Below, one piece after another: positions 26,636 through 38,114 of a stretch of 64,000 bases of DNA (position 1 is its first letter; each line of letters opens with the position of its first letter). The position numbers and the translations under genes were made by a program. This stretch comes from Bradyrhizobium campsiandrae (GTDB taxonomy: Bacteria > Pseudomonadota > Alphaproteobacteria > Rhizobiales > Xanthobacteraceae). The notes beneath the pieces are model-generated. The model was not told the origin of the DNA, did no database searches, and saw only the letters and a program-made list of their open reading frames with translations. The stretch covers positions 1 through 64,000 of the forward strand of contig NZ_JAANIH010000035.1 in assembly GCF_014529705.1 (NCBI RefSeq), written 5' to 3'.

Positions 26636-27316
26636 TCAGGCGCTTGCCGGCGTCCGGCAGATCGCCGCCGCGATCTCGCCCATCTGCGCGAACATGTAAT
26701 CGGGTGCAAGCGCCTGCAGCGCCGCCGGCGCGGCATAGCCCCAGCTGACCGCACCGCAGGCAATGCTCACTGCGCGCGCCGCCTCGATGTCGCGGACTTC
26801 ATCGCCGATTGCGATGACGTTCTCCGGGTTGACGCCGGCGCGGCGGATCACCCGGCGAAATTTTGCAGGCTTGCCGAACAACGACGCGGCGCAGTCGAAA
26901 TGCGCGAACAGCGCAGCGGACGCGCCGAGTTTCTGGCGGGCATTGACCTCGCTGTCCGACGTCACCAGCGCAAGCTGCACGCCGCACTCCGCCAGCGTTC
27001 GCAGCATCGCCTCCGTGCCCGCAAACAGCGAAATCTCCGCGGCCGCTTCTCCCTTCAACCGCCGCGCATAGCGCGCAATGGCCGGCAGCTTCCACACGGG
27101 CACTTCAAGTCGGCTGAGAATCTCCCGCGTCGAGGCATGCCTGAGCGACTCGACATCCTCATCCCGCACGCGCCGGAAGCCGAAGCGATCGGCAACATCG
27201 TTGATGGTGCGCAGGAACCACGGGAAGCTGTCGACGAGCGTGCCGTCGAGGTCGAAGATGGCGAGGGAATAGGGCACTGAGTCCAAATCTCTGAGATCGC
27301 CGGCAGCGTGGTCCAT
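26636..27316 (-). CDS. HAD-superfamily hydrolase (phosphoglycolate phosphatase-like)
   Basis: 226 residues from MDHAAGDLRDLD; an earlier ATG adds a stretch with no family likeness. HAD motif I YSLAIFDLDGTLVDSF (nucleophile D in DLDGT), motif II LALVTSDSE, motif III lysine in FGKPAKFRRVIRRAG and motif IV VIAIGDEVRDIEAARA. The helical cap between motifs I and II (FPWFLRTINDVADRFGFRRV) is of the PGP/beta-phosphoglucomutase type. Substrate not determinable. Confidence 0.88.
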   Translation of the reverse strand: MDHAAGDLRDLDSVPYSLAIFDLDGTLVDSFPWFLRTINDVADRFGFRRVRDEDVESLRHASTREILSRLEVPVWKLPAIARYARRLKGEAAAEISLFAGTEAMLRTLAECGVQLALVTSDSEVNARQKLGASAALFAHFDCAASLFGKPAKFRRVIRRAGVNPENVIAIGDEVRDIEAARAVSIACGAVSWGYAAPAALQALAPDYMFAQMGEIAAAICRTPASA

Positions 27317-27385
27317 TATGTGGTTGTCACGCGCGAGTCCAGGACAGATGAGACACGGCTCCGTTCTCGTCACATGTGATGTAGG

Positions 27386-27985
27386 CTAGTTCTCAGCCAG
27401 CGTGGCCGATGCGGATGTAGTAGATGCCGACAACGCCTTAGCTCGCCGCACATGCTCGCTGGCCCATTTCGTGAATGCAGTGCGCGCTGAAGTGTCGGCG
27501 AAAACTCGGGCTGGAATATAAAAACCCTGTCTCGAATTATACCATATCACCACGATGGTCTCAGAATCTTCGACCTCCGCGATTCCATCCCAACACATCC
27601 GGCTTTCGACGTTGGGCGTTCGAACGATGATTGAGAAATCGTCAAAGACAACATGCCACCTCATTTCGCCAATTTGGTCGAGCTCGAACATTCTGTCGAA
27701 CATTCGACGCGCGGGCCAGATCGACATGAAAAACATGTAGAACTCGCCGAGTACGAAACTGAGTATCGACATAAACATAACGCGCGGTGTGAGCCACCCC
27801 CGATCCAGGGCAATGTATCCCGAGGTGACGACAATAACGAACGCGACGACTGCAACCATCCGGTGGATACGGCGATCGAGGAAAGTCTTGAGTTTCTTGC
27901 CAACAAGAGTTCTGAAGAGTTTGTCTTCGTCCTTGGTGACTTGAAATTCGAATCGCAAATTGGAAGGAGCTATTTCGTCGATCAA
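27386..27985 (-). CDS. YcxB-like membrane protein
   Basis: 199 residues, two membrane segments (about 42-62, MVAVVAFVIVVTSGYIALD, and about 68-92, VMFMSILSFVLGEFYMFFMS) followed by a cytoplasmic domain of the YcxB type (VVFDDFSIIVRTPNVESRMC, WDGIAEVEDSETIVVIWYNS, GFYIPARVFADTSARTAFTK). Base composition is clearly lower in GC than neighbouring core genes. Function of YcxB-like domains is unknown; many occur as single accessory genes, some next to toxin loci. Confidence 0.72.
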   Translation of the reverse strand: MIDEIAPSNLRFEFQVTKDEDKLFRTLVGKKLKTFLDRRIHRMVAVVAFVIVVTSGYIALDRGWLTPRVMFMSILSFVLGEFYMFFMSIWPARRMFDRMFELDQIGEMRWHVVFDDFSIIVRTPNVESRMCWDGIAEVEDSETIVVIWYNSRQGFYIPARVFADTSARTAFTKWASEHVRRAKALSASTTSASATLAEN

Positions 27986-28188
27986 GTCGAACCTCCAGTG
28001 AGGCCGGAAAGTATAGCGATCGTTCCTAATTTAACCAGAGGTTGTCTGGTGTCCATGACATGCTTGTACCCGATCTTCTCAGCGATCCGAGAGGTGGCCA
28101 TGCATGGGTTCTTGGTCGTTGATCCAGTTGATGCTCGGTTAAAGTCCGGCTTATAGCGCCTGCATATCCGGGCATCGAGGCAGCGCCT

Positions 28189-28752
28189 TTAGTCTTTCCA
28201 CACCGTCTCCTCGGTCCAGCCAAGTCCGGTGAACTCGGCGGCCCGAAGCGGCGCTTCTCCCTCAGCAAAGAACTCATCGAGTTGGGGCGGCGCGACGTTC
28301 GTGTCCGACAGCATGGCGTGCGCTTGCCCGCGGTGATGAATCTGATGCTGGAACAGATGCATCAGCAGCCGGTCGCGGCGTTCGGTCTGGACGCGCGTGT
28401 CGCGGTTGATCCGGACCGAGCCGTCGAGAAGCTCTGGCGTCAGCGCGTCGCAGATGGCGAGCAGGCGCCTGTCCATTGCGGCTTGGGCAGGCTTCAATTC
28501 TGAGGGCGAGGGATACGGCACCTCGTTTGCCCAGGCTCGTGGTCCGAGCCAGCCGCCTTCGAGCGCATCGATGTAGAAGAGATCGATGACGTAGATGTGG
28601 TTCAGCGTGCGCTGGAGGCTCGGGAAGAAACCGGTCCGCGCGGCTTCGAAATCGGTCTGGGTGAGACCGGCGCAGGCCGTGAGCAGGCGATGGTTCGCCC
28701 AGGCATTGTTGTGGGCGAAGGCGCGGAAGGTTTGAACGAGGCCAGCGGACAT
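28189..28752 (-). CDS. DinB family protein
   Basis: 187 residues. Four-helix bundle of the DinB/YfiT type: FAHNNAWANHRLLTACAGL carries the first metal His, LNHIYVIDLFYIDALEGG the second region, and LLMHLFQHQIHHRGQAHAML the last H-x-x-H pair. These are metal-dependent thiol or glutathione-type transferases or hydrolases, mostly uncharacterised. Despite the name it is not SOS polymerase DinB, and no LexA box precedes it. Confidence 0.9.
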   Translation of the reverse strand: MSAGLVQTFRAFAHNNAWANHRLLTACAGLTQTDFEAARTGFFPSLQRTLNHIYVIDLFYIDALEGGWLGPRAWANEVPYPSPSELKPAQAAMDRRLLAICDALTPELLDGSVRINRDTRVQTERRDRLLMHLFQHQIHHRGQAHAMLSDTNVAPPQLDEFFAEGEAPLRAAEFTGLGWTEETVWKD

Positions 28753-28800
28753 GTCGGTCTTGCTCCGAGATCAGCGCCAATCCACAGGCACGTTTCGATC

Positions 28801-29187
28801 CTACAAGATTTTGCTGGATCGAAGTAGCCACAAGACCTGGTCTCGGTATTGGGCGGGAAACACGATCGAAAGCGGATGTTGCTTCGATTTCGACATCTTG
28901 CGGGCGGCGCTGTTCAGTATCGCAACGTAGACAATCGCGTTCCGCACATCATCAACGAGCGGCAGGTCGTCGTGCTTCACGAGAACCCGGCCCGTTGGCA
29001 ACCAGGATAGATCACAGATGCACTCCTCGAGGGCATCCCAATTTCCTCCAAAATAATCTGGAAATCTGAGCTGCGTCGCGATCGTGGCTAGAAGCGCTGT
29101 CTTGTGCGCGATCTTCCGAGGGACGTTGGCGCGTACGGTAACGTCAGAAGATGAGCCATCATCTCCAAATTCGAAACCGTCCGGCAT
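28801..29187 (-). CDS. Barstar-family protein
   Basis: 128 residues. The barstar core is seen as IAHKTALLATIATQLRFPDY, then FGGNWDALEECICDLSWLP, where the F-x-x-x-x-G-x-N-W-D-A-L motif is the family hallmark, and VLVKHDDLPLVDD. Barstar binds and blocks barnase-type ribonucleases. Neither a barnase gene nor a polymorphic toxin is in the window, so this is an orphan immunity-like gene. Lower GC than uvrA next to it suggests acquisition. It ends 48 bp from the DinB start and begins 7 bp after uvrA's 3' end. Confidence 0.78.
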   Translation of the reverse strand: MPDGFEFGDDGSSSDVTVRANVPRKIAHKTALLATIATQLRFPDYFGGNWDALEECICDLSWLPTGRVLVKHDDLPLVDDVRNAIVYVAILNSAARKMSKSKQHPLSIVFPAQYRDQVLWLLRSSKIL

Positions 29188-29194
29188 CGCGTCG

Positions 29195-32170
<2,976 letters not shown>

Positions 32171-32267
32171 CCGGTTTGCCCTCAAGGAATCCAACAGCGC
32201 GCGATCGCGCCAACGTAACAGGCGCGCTTCGCCCGGAACCGGGATCGGCGCCGATGGGGTTGAGAGC

Positions 32268-32282
32268 GAACGTAGGAAGAAC
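32268..32282 (-). promoter_or_regulatory. LexA (SOS) box of uvrA
   Basis: GAAC-GTAGGAA-GAAC on the + strand, that is GTTC-N7-GTTC read toward uvrA. This is an exact match to the direct-repeat LexA operator of alphaproteobacteria. It is 98 bp upstream of the uvrA ATG. Confidence 0.9.
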
Positions 32283-32382
32283 GGAGATGGATTTCCAGTG
32301 GGACATGCGAATCGTCAACGGATTGTTGGCGCGCTGGCGGGATTTGGCAGCAGGGCTTGGTCACAGCGGCCATCGGAACAAC

Positions 32383-32409
32383 AAAAAGGCCGGCGCGAGG
32401 CCGGCCTTT
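32383..32409 (-). terminator. Terminator of the first porin gene
   Basis: AAGGCCGGC at 32386-32394 pairs with GCCGGCCTT at 32400-32408 around GCGAG; the A-run at 32383-32387 is a U-run in the minus-strand transcript. Sequence is the same as the terminator at 33311-33336. Confidence 0.88.
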
Positions 32410-32443
32410 CGTGACGATGTGACGTCGGTCGTGAGGACCGAAC

Positions 32444-33127
32444 TCAGTACTTGGCGACCACCGGGCCGTTGAAGTGGTAGTTCACGCCGACCTGCACGGT
32501 GTGCAGGTTGAGGGTGCCGGTGGGCACCACGCCGAAATAGGTCTCGCCGCCGAGGCTGCGATAGAGGTACTCACCCTTGATCGACCACTGCGGAGCGATG
32601 AACGCCTCGACGCCGGCGCCGACGGTCCAGCCCGAGTGGAACTTGCTGTCGGAGACCGAAGCTGCGCCCAGGGTGGCGGTGATCTTGTTGTCGATCCAGG
32701 CGTAACCGCCCGTGCCATAGAACAGCACGTTGTTGACGGCGTAGCCGATGCGGCCGCGCACGGTGCCCAGCGCATCGGTCTTCGAGCTCACCGAGGCGGG
32801 GATACCTCCGACGCCGGGGACGACAATCACGCCAGCGGTCGAGGCACTCACGTCAGCCCAGGCGCCATCAGCCTCGACGCCGAACACGACGTTGCCGGTC
32901 TGCCAGTTGTAGCCGGCAGTGCCGCCGACGAAGCCGCCCTGCATCCGCGGGCTGCCCGAATCTTCCCAGGCGCCGCCACCGACGAGACCGAGATAGAAGC
33001 CGGTCCAGTTGTACACCGAGGCCACAGCGACCGGAGCCTTGGTGTAGGGGCGAGCCGCCAGGTCGGCAGCCGAAGCAGCGCCGGTGAGGGCGACGAGAGC
33101 GGCCGAAGCCAACAAAATCTTCTTCAT
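32444..33127 (-). CDS. Outer-membrane beta-barrel porin, Omp25/31 family (copy 1)
   Basis: 227 residues from MKKILLASAALVALTGAASA, a Sec signal. The mature protein starts ADLAARPYTKAPVAVASVYN, the family opening W-T-G-F-Y, then alternating strands (GGAWEDSGSPRMQGGFVGGT, NVVFGVEADGAWADVS, GTVRGRIGYAVNNVLFYGTG) and ends in VQVGVNYHFNGPVVAKY, a C-terminal beta signature. An eight-stranded outer-membrane barrel. Paralogue at 33378-34139. Confidence 0.92.
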   Translation of the reverse strand: MKKILLASAALVALTGAASAADLAARPYTKAPVAVASVYNWTGFYLGLVGGGAWEDSGSPRMQGGFVGGTAGYNWQTGNVVFGVEADGAWADVSASTAGVIVVPGVGGIPASVSSKTDALGTVRGRIGYAVNNVLFYGTGGYAWIDNKITATLGAASVSDSKFHSGWTVGAGVEAFIAPQWSIKGEYLYRSLGGETYFGVVPTGTLNLHTVQVGVNYHFNGPVVAKY

Positions 33128-33310
33128 TTTCAACTTAATCCCAGTCCCAGTTTCTGTTTGCACCTTCCGTGCGTCGAAAGGCATCGGACGCGTTGGCCCA
33201 ACTGACGGCGTGCTTACACCACTGAAGCCGCAAGTTGTGTCTCTCAAAAGTCACAACAGATACAAAATGTAACGCTTGCTGACCCATTGTTCCCTCGGGG
33301 GAACTGCAGA

Positions 33311-33336
33311 AAAAAGGCCGGCGCGAGGCCGGCCTT
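33311..33336 (-). terminator. Terminator of the second porin gene
   Basis: AAGGCCGGC at 33314-33322 and GCCGGCCTT at 33328-33336 around GCGAG, with As at 33310-33315 giving the minus-strand U-run. The stem and loop match the terminator of the neighbouring porin exactly. Confidence 0.88.
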
Positions 33337-33377
33337 CGATTTTCAAATGATTTCAGAGAGATCCTGAAGAGCTGGCC

Positions 33378-34139
33378 TCAATACTTGGCGATGACGGGGC
33401 CGCCCCAGCGATAGTTCAGGCGGACAAGACCCATATCGACATTCTGGCTGATCCGATCCGTCTGGAATGCGGCGCCGGCGGGTGTGTTGAGCGTGAGGGT
33501 TCGGTTGCCCAGGAAGATATGATCGTACTCGACGCCGACCGACCAGTTCGGGGCGAAGCCGAATTCGAGACCGGCGCCGACCGTGCCACCCCAGCGGGTG
33601 TCGCTGGTCGACGCGAGCAGGGTGCCGGCACCGGCGAAGCCGGGCGCGGTGTAGATGTTGTACTTGTCGCCGACCACGGCGCCGCCGCCCTTCACGTAGA
33701 ACAGCACGTTGTTCCAGGCATAGCCGACCTGGCCAGTGATCAGGCCGAACGCGTCGATCTTCGAGCGGTTACGCTGGGCGGGGAAGAGAACGCTGACATT
33801 GTCGCCCGAGAAGTCGGCCCAGTTGCCCTGGCCTTCGAGACCGAACACCCAGTTGGCCGATTGCCAGCGATAGCCGATCTGACCACCGACCGTGCCGCCA
33901 GTGGCGTTGTGGCAGCCTTCGCGGCCCACGAACGCGCCGCCACCCAGGACGACATTGTCCCAGCATTTGTGGCTCGATCCGCCGCCGCCGTTGATGCCGA
34001 TGTAGAAGCCGCTCCAGTCATAGATGGTAGCGATCATCGGCGCCGGCGCCTTGGTGTAGGGACGCGCCGCGAGATCCGCCGCACTCGCGGGTGCGGACAG
34101 CGCAGCGATACCGATTGCGGCCAACAGAATTTTCTTCAT
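33378..34139 (-). CDS. Outer-membrane beta-barrel porin, Omp25/31 family (copy 2)
   Basis: 253 residues from MKKILLAAIGIAALSAPASA. Mature start ADLAARPYTKAPAPMIATIY then DWSGFYIGINGGGG. Strands include GGTVGGQIGYRWQSANWVFG, GLITGQVGYAWNNVLFYVKG and the terminal LVRLNYRWGGPVIAKY. Two cysteines (SHKCWDN, REGCHNA) could form a loop disulfide, absent from copy 1. Both copies share signal, first mature residues, terminal motif and terminator, indicating tandem duplication. Confidence 0.92.
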   Translation of the reverse strand: MKKILLAAIGIAALSAPASAADLAARPYTKAPAPMIATIYDWSGFYIGINGGGGSSHKCWDNVVLGGGAFVGREGCHNATGGTVGGQIGYRWQSANWVFGLEGQGNWADFSGDNVSVLFPAQRNRSKIDAFGLITGQVGYAWNNVLFYVKGGGAVVGDKYNIYTAPGFAGAGTLLASTSDTRWGGTVGAGLEFGFAPNWSVGVEYDHIFLGNRTLTLNTPAGAAFQTDRISQNVDMGLVRLNYRWGGPVIAKY

Positions 34140-34560
34140 TGCAGTCTCCCCAGTGTTGCCGCTCCAGAGGTTCCCGAGCGGCCAATCAGGCGCGACGCCC
34201 TTACGATCCAATTCCGAGGCAAACCGTAGCCTAGTTGACAGGCAGAATCCGTCTCTGGAATGCAACAGTCGCGAGACAAGTGTGCTGCGCTTAACCTAAT
34301 GAATGTTAAGTAGTTTCTGTCCCTGTCGGGTTCCAATTCACCGCACCGTGCATAGTGCCATGGGTCGTTATCCACACGCGGAAGTTGACTAAAAATCGCT
34401 GCGGAACAAAGCTGGAACAAATGTTCGGTCGATGCTATATGTGGGGATAACCGAGGGCGTGGCAGCCCGATCAGCACTTGTAAGCGTATAGGGTCGACCC
34501 CAACAGGCCGCGCGGGCGCGCCTTTTCGAAATTCAGTGGCATTTGGAGTGGAGAGCGGCG
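34140..34560. other. Divergent promoter region between porin copy 2 and ssb
   Basis: 420 bp with no gene. Contains the ssb LexA box (34404-34418) and a rhizobial-type -10 element CTATAT at 34435-34440 downstream of it. The rest is AT-richer than coding DNA and presumably carries the porin promoter, which I cannot pin down. Confidence 0.55.
34404..34418 (+). promoter_or_regulatory. LexA (SOS) box of ssb
   Basis: GAAC-AAAGCTG-GAAC, an exact GAAC-N7-GAAC. It spans the -35 region relative to the CTATAT -10-like hexamer at 34435-34440, where LexA would block RNA polymerase. The ssb ATG is 143 bp further on. Confidence 0.88.
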
Positions 34561-35055
34561 ATGGCGGGAAGCGTCAACAAAGTCATTTTGGTCGGAAATC
34601 TCGGCAAGGATCCGGAGATCCGCCGTACCCAGGACGGGCGGCCAATCGCGAATCTGAGCATCGCGACCTCCGAAACCTGGCGCGACAAGAACAGCGGCGA
34701 ACGCAAGGAAAAGACCGAGTGGCATCGCGTCGTGATCTTCAACGAAGGGCTGTGCAAGGTCGCCGAGCAGTATCTGAAGAAGGGCGCCAAGGTTTACATC
34801 GAGGGCGCGCTCCAGACCCGCAAATGGACTGACCAGAGCGGCGTGGAGAAGTACTCCACCGAAGTCGTGCTCCAGGGCTTCAACTCGACGCTGACCATGC
34901 TCGACGGTCGCGGTGGCGGGGGAGGCGGCAGCTTCGGCGACGAGCCGGGCGGCGATTTCGGCTCGTCCGGCCCCGTCAGCAGCGCACCGCGCCGTGCCGT
35001 GGCCGCCGGGGGTGGTGGCCGCAACAACGACATGGACGACGACATTCCGTTCTGA
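34561..35055 (+). CDS. ssb: Single-stranded DNA-binding protein
   Basis: 164 residues from MAGSVNKVILVGNLGKDPEI. OB fold (about 1-115) with RTQDGRPIANLSIATSETW and TEWHRVVIFNEGLCKVAEQY, then a Gly-rich flexible linker and the acidic tip MDDDIPF that recruits replication and repair proteins. It protects single-stranded DNA in replication and repair. A LexA box upstream indicates SOS control, as for uvrA. Confidence 0.97.
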   Translation: MAGSVNKVILVGNLGKDPEIRRTQDGRPIANLSIATSETWRDKNSGERKEKTEWHRVVIFNEGLCKVAEQYLKKGAKVYIEGALQTRKWTDQSGVEKYSTEVVLQGFNSTLTMLDGRGGGGGGSFGDEPGGDFGSSGPVSSAPRRAVAAGGGGRNNDMDDDIPF

Positions 35056-35378
35056 GAACGGTCGGCGTCTTTCACGCCGTGTCAGCAAACCCAACTAATC
35101 AACAGAACGGGCTCGGAATTTCCGGGCCCGCTTCACGTTTGAGGTAAGCTCGGAGTAGCGCCCTCGCGAAAGGCCGGGGATGCACGTCCACGCGATTTGA
35201 CGGTGGCGACGAGGCGATTTTGCAAGGCCGATTCCCGGCTCATCCAAGATGCCTGCTCTCAGGGCGTAAGTTATTGGAAAAATAGACGTAAAAAGCGCTT
35301 CCAAGTCTCCGGCAAGGGTGGTTATCGGGGCATCGATGCGCTATATGATTCCCAGATAAAATTTCACCGGATTCCCCC
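35056..35378. other. Intergenic region between ssb and gyrA
   Basis: 323 bp with the ssb terminator at its left end and the gyrA promoter region at the right. A CTATAT hexamer at 35341-35346 is a plausible gyrA -10; no good -35 is apparent. No gene seen. Confidence 0.5.
35108..35130 (+). terminator. Terminator-like hairpin after ssb
   Basis: CGGGCTCGGA and TCCGGGCCCG form a 10-bp stem with one G-T pair around ATT, 52 bp after the ssb stop. Only a weak T-rich tail follows. Confidence 0.6.
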
Positions 35379-38111
35379 TTGGCTGACGACGACAACAAGC
35401 CCGGCGACCAGCCGGCGCAACCCTCGGACATTCGCCCCGTCTCGATCTACGAGGAGATGAAAAAGTCCTATCTCGATTACGCCATGAGCGTGATCGTGGC
35501 GCGCGCGCTGCCCGATGCGCGCGACGGGTTGAAGCCGGTGCATCGCCGCATCCTCTACTCGATGAACGAGCAGGGGCACACGCCCGACAAGAAGTACGTC
35601 AAGTCCGCCCGCGTGGTCGGCGACGTCATCGGTAAGTATCACCCGCACGGCGACCAGTCGATCTACGACGCCATGGTCCGCATGGCGCAGGACTTCTCGA
35701 TGCGCGTGCCGCTGATCGACGGCCAGGGCAATTTCGGCTCGGTCGATGGTGATCCGCCTGCCGCCTATCGTTACACCGAAGCGCGTCTGACGAAGGCGGC
35801 GCTGGCTCTGCTGGCCGACATCGACAAGGACACCGTCGATTTCCAGCCGAACTACGACAACAACGAGACCGAACCGTCGGTCCTACCGGCCAAGTTCCCG
35901 AATCTTCTCGTCAATGGCGCCGGCGGCATCGCGGTCGGCATGGCGACCAACATACCGCCGCACAATCTCGGCGAGGTCATCGACGCCTGCGTTGCGCTGA
36001 TCGACAACCCCGCACTGACCATCGACGAGCTGATCAACATCGTGCCGGGACCGGATTTCCCGACCGGCGGCGTCATTCTCGGACGTCAGGGCATTCGCTC
36101 CGCCTATCATCTCGGCCGCGGCTCGATCGTGATGCGCGGCAAGGTCACGATCGAGACCATCCGCAAGGAGCGCGAGGCGCTCATCATCACCGAGATTCCC
36201 TACCAGGTGAACAAGGCGACGATGGTCGAGCGCATCGCCGAACTGGTCAAGGAAAAGAAGATCGAGGGCATCGGCGACCTGCGCGATGAATCGGACCGCG
36301 ACGGCTATCGCGTCGTCATCGAATTGAAGCGCGACGCTGTTCCGGATGTCGTGCTGAATCAGCTTTACAGATTCACGCCGCTGCAGACGAGCTTCGGCGT
36401 CAACATGGTGGCGCTCGACAGCGGCCGTCCGCGGATCATGCATCTGAAGGACCTGCTGGCGATCTTCGTCGACTTCCGCGAGCGGGTCGTCACGCGACGC
36501 ACCAAATACCTGCTCGCCAAGGCGCGCGATCGCGCGCATATCCTGGTTGGTCTCGCGATCGCGGTCGCCAATATCGACGAGATGATCCGCGTTATCAGGA
36601 CTTCGCCGGATCCGACCACGGCGCGCGACACCCTGATGTCGCGTGACTGGCCGGCCCGTGATGTCGAGGACATGCTGACGCTGATCGACGATCAGCGCCA
36701 CCGCATCAGCGAGGACGGCACGATCCGGCTGTCGATGGAACAGGCGAGGGCGATCCTCGACCTGCGCTTGCAGCGCCTGACGGCGCTTGGCCGCGACGAG
36801 ATCCGCGAGGAGCTCGACAAGCTCGCCGGAGAGATCGCCGATTATCTCGCCATCCTGCGCTCGCGCGCCCGCGTGCTGGAGATCATCAAGACCGAGCTCG
36901 CCGAGGTGAAGGCGGAGTTCGCCACCCCGCGCAAAACTGTGATCATGGAGCAGGAAGGCGAGGTCGAGGACGAGGACCTGATCCAGCGCGAGGACATGGT
37001 CGTCACCGTCTCCCATGCAGGCTACGTCAAGCGCGTTCCGCTGTCGGCCTATCGCGCCCAGCGCCGCGGCGGCAAGGGCCGCGCCGGGATGCAGACCCGC
37101 GACGAGGACTTTGTCAGCCGGCTGTTCGTGGCTTCCACGCACACGCCGGTGCTGTTCTTCTCCTCGCGCGGCCAGGTCTACAAGGAAAAGGTCTGGCGGC
37201 TGCCGATGGCCGCGCCGAACGCGCGCGGCAAGGCAATGATCAACATCCTGCCGTTGGAGCAGGGTGAGCGCATCACCACCATCATGCCGCTGCCCGAGGA
37301 CGAATCCACCTGGGGCAACCTCGACGTGATGTTCGCGACCACCGGCGGCAACGTCCGGCGCAACAAGCTGTCCGACTTCGTCGACGTCCGCCGTTCCGGC
37401 ATCATCGCGATGAAGCTCGATGAGGGCGAAGCGATCGTCGACGTCCAGATCTGCACCGAGCGTGACGACGTGCTGCTGACCGCCGCCGGCGGCCAGTGCA
37501 TCCGCTTCCCGGTCCCCGACGTTCGCGTGTTTACCGGGCGGACCTCGATGGGCGTGCGCGGCATTGCGCTTGGCGAGGGCGACAAGGTGATCTCGCTGGC
37601 GATCCTGCGCCATGTCGAGACCACGTCCGATGAGCGCTCGGCCTATCTGAAGATGCGCCGCGCGGTCGCCGGCGAGTCCGGGGCCGAGGAGGCTGCGGTG
37701 GATGCCGAAGCGGAGGAGACCTCGGGCAGCTTCCAGCTGGCGCAGGAGCGCTATGCCGAGATGTCGGCGGCCGAGCAGGTCGTGCTGACCGTGTCCGTCA
37801 ACGGCTACGGCAAGCGGACCTCGTCCTACGAGTACCGCACCACGGGCCGCGGCGGCAAAGGCATCGTCGCCATGAGCGTCAACAACCGCAACGGCAACCT
37901 CGTCGCGTCCTTCCCCGTCGAGGACGCGGATCAGATCATGCTGGTGACCGACAAGGGCCAGCTGATCCGCTGCCCGGTCGAAGGCATCCGCATCGCCGGC
38001 CGTTCGACCCAAGGCGTCATCGTGTTCGACACCGCCGAGGACGAGCACGTGGTGTCGGTCGAGCACATCACGGAAGAGGCCGAGAGCGGCAATGGCGAGA
38101 ACGGGACGTAA
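35379..38111 (+). CDS. gyrA: DNA gyrase subunit A
   Basis: 910 residues. The start is a TTG (TTG GCT GAC GAC GAC): reading back, the frame meets a TGA at 35346 with no ATG or GTG, so the rare start is forced. Catalytic tyrosine in AAYRYTEARLT, the quinolone-resistance region KYHPHGDQSIYDAMVRMAQD with Asp where E. coli has Asp87-type residues, then the breakage-reunion core and C-terminal beta-pinwheel with the GyrA box QRRGGKG. Supercoils DNA with GyrB. The next gene begins four bases after the stop. Confidence 0.97.
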   Translation: MADDDNKPGDQPAQPSDIRPVSIYEEMKKSYLDYAMSVIVARALPDARDGLKPVHRRILYSMNEQGHTPDKKYVKSARVVGDVIGKYHPHGDQSIYDAMVRMAQDFSMRVPLIDGQGNFGSVDGDPPAAYRYTEARLTKAALALLADIDKDTVDFQPNYDNNETEPSVLPAKFPNLLVNGAGGIAVGMATNIPPHNLGEVIDACVALIDNPALTIDELINIVPGPDFPTGGVILGRQGIRSAYHLGRGSIVMRGKVTIETIRKEREALIITEIPYQVNKATMVERIAELVKEKKIEGIGDLRDESDRDGYRVVIELKRDAVPDVVLNQLYRFTPLQTSFGVNMVALDSGRPRIMHLKDLLAIFVDFRERVVTRRTKYLLAKARDRAHILVGLAIAVANIDEMIRVIRTSPDPTTARDTLMSRDWPARDVEDMLTLIDDQRHRISEDGTIRLSMEQARAILDLRLQRLTALGRDEIREELDKLAGEIADYLAILRSRARVLEIIKTELAEVKAEFATPRKTVIMEQEGEVEDEDLIQREDMVVTVSHAGYVKRVPLSAYRAQRRGGKGRAGMQTRDEDFVSRLFVASTHTPVLFFSSRGQVYKEKVWRLPMAAPNARGKAMINILPLEQGERITTIMPLPEDESTWGNLDVMFATTGGNVRRNKLSDFVDVRRSGIIAMKLDEGEAIVDVQICTERDDVLLTAAGGQCIRFPVPDVRVFTGRTSMGVRGIALGEGDKVISLAILRHVETTSDERSAYLKMRRAVAGESGAEEAAVDAEAEETSGSFQLAQERYAEMSAAEQVVLTVSVNGYGKRTSSYEYRTTGRGGKGIVAMSVNNRNGNLVASFPVEDADQIMLVTDKGQLIRCPVEGIRIAGRSTQGVIVFDTAEDEHVVSVEHITEEAESGNGENGT

Positions 38112-38114
38112 CGC

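Noticed and set aside
28189..28752. DinB as an SOS polymerase
   Set aside because: It is the DinB/YfiT metal-binding helical family, unrelated to polymerase IV, and has no LexA box.
34471..35094. Open frame antisense to ssb
   Set aside because: ssb has all its motifs including the acidic C-terminal tip; the antisense frame has none.
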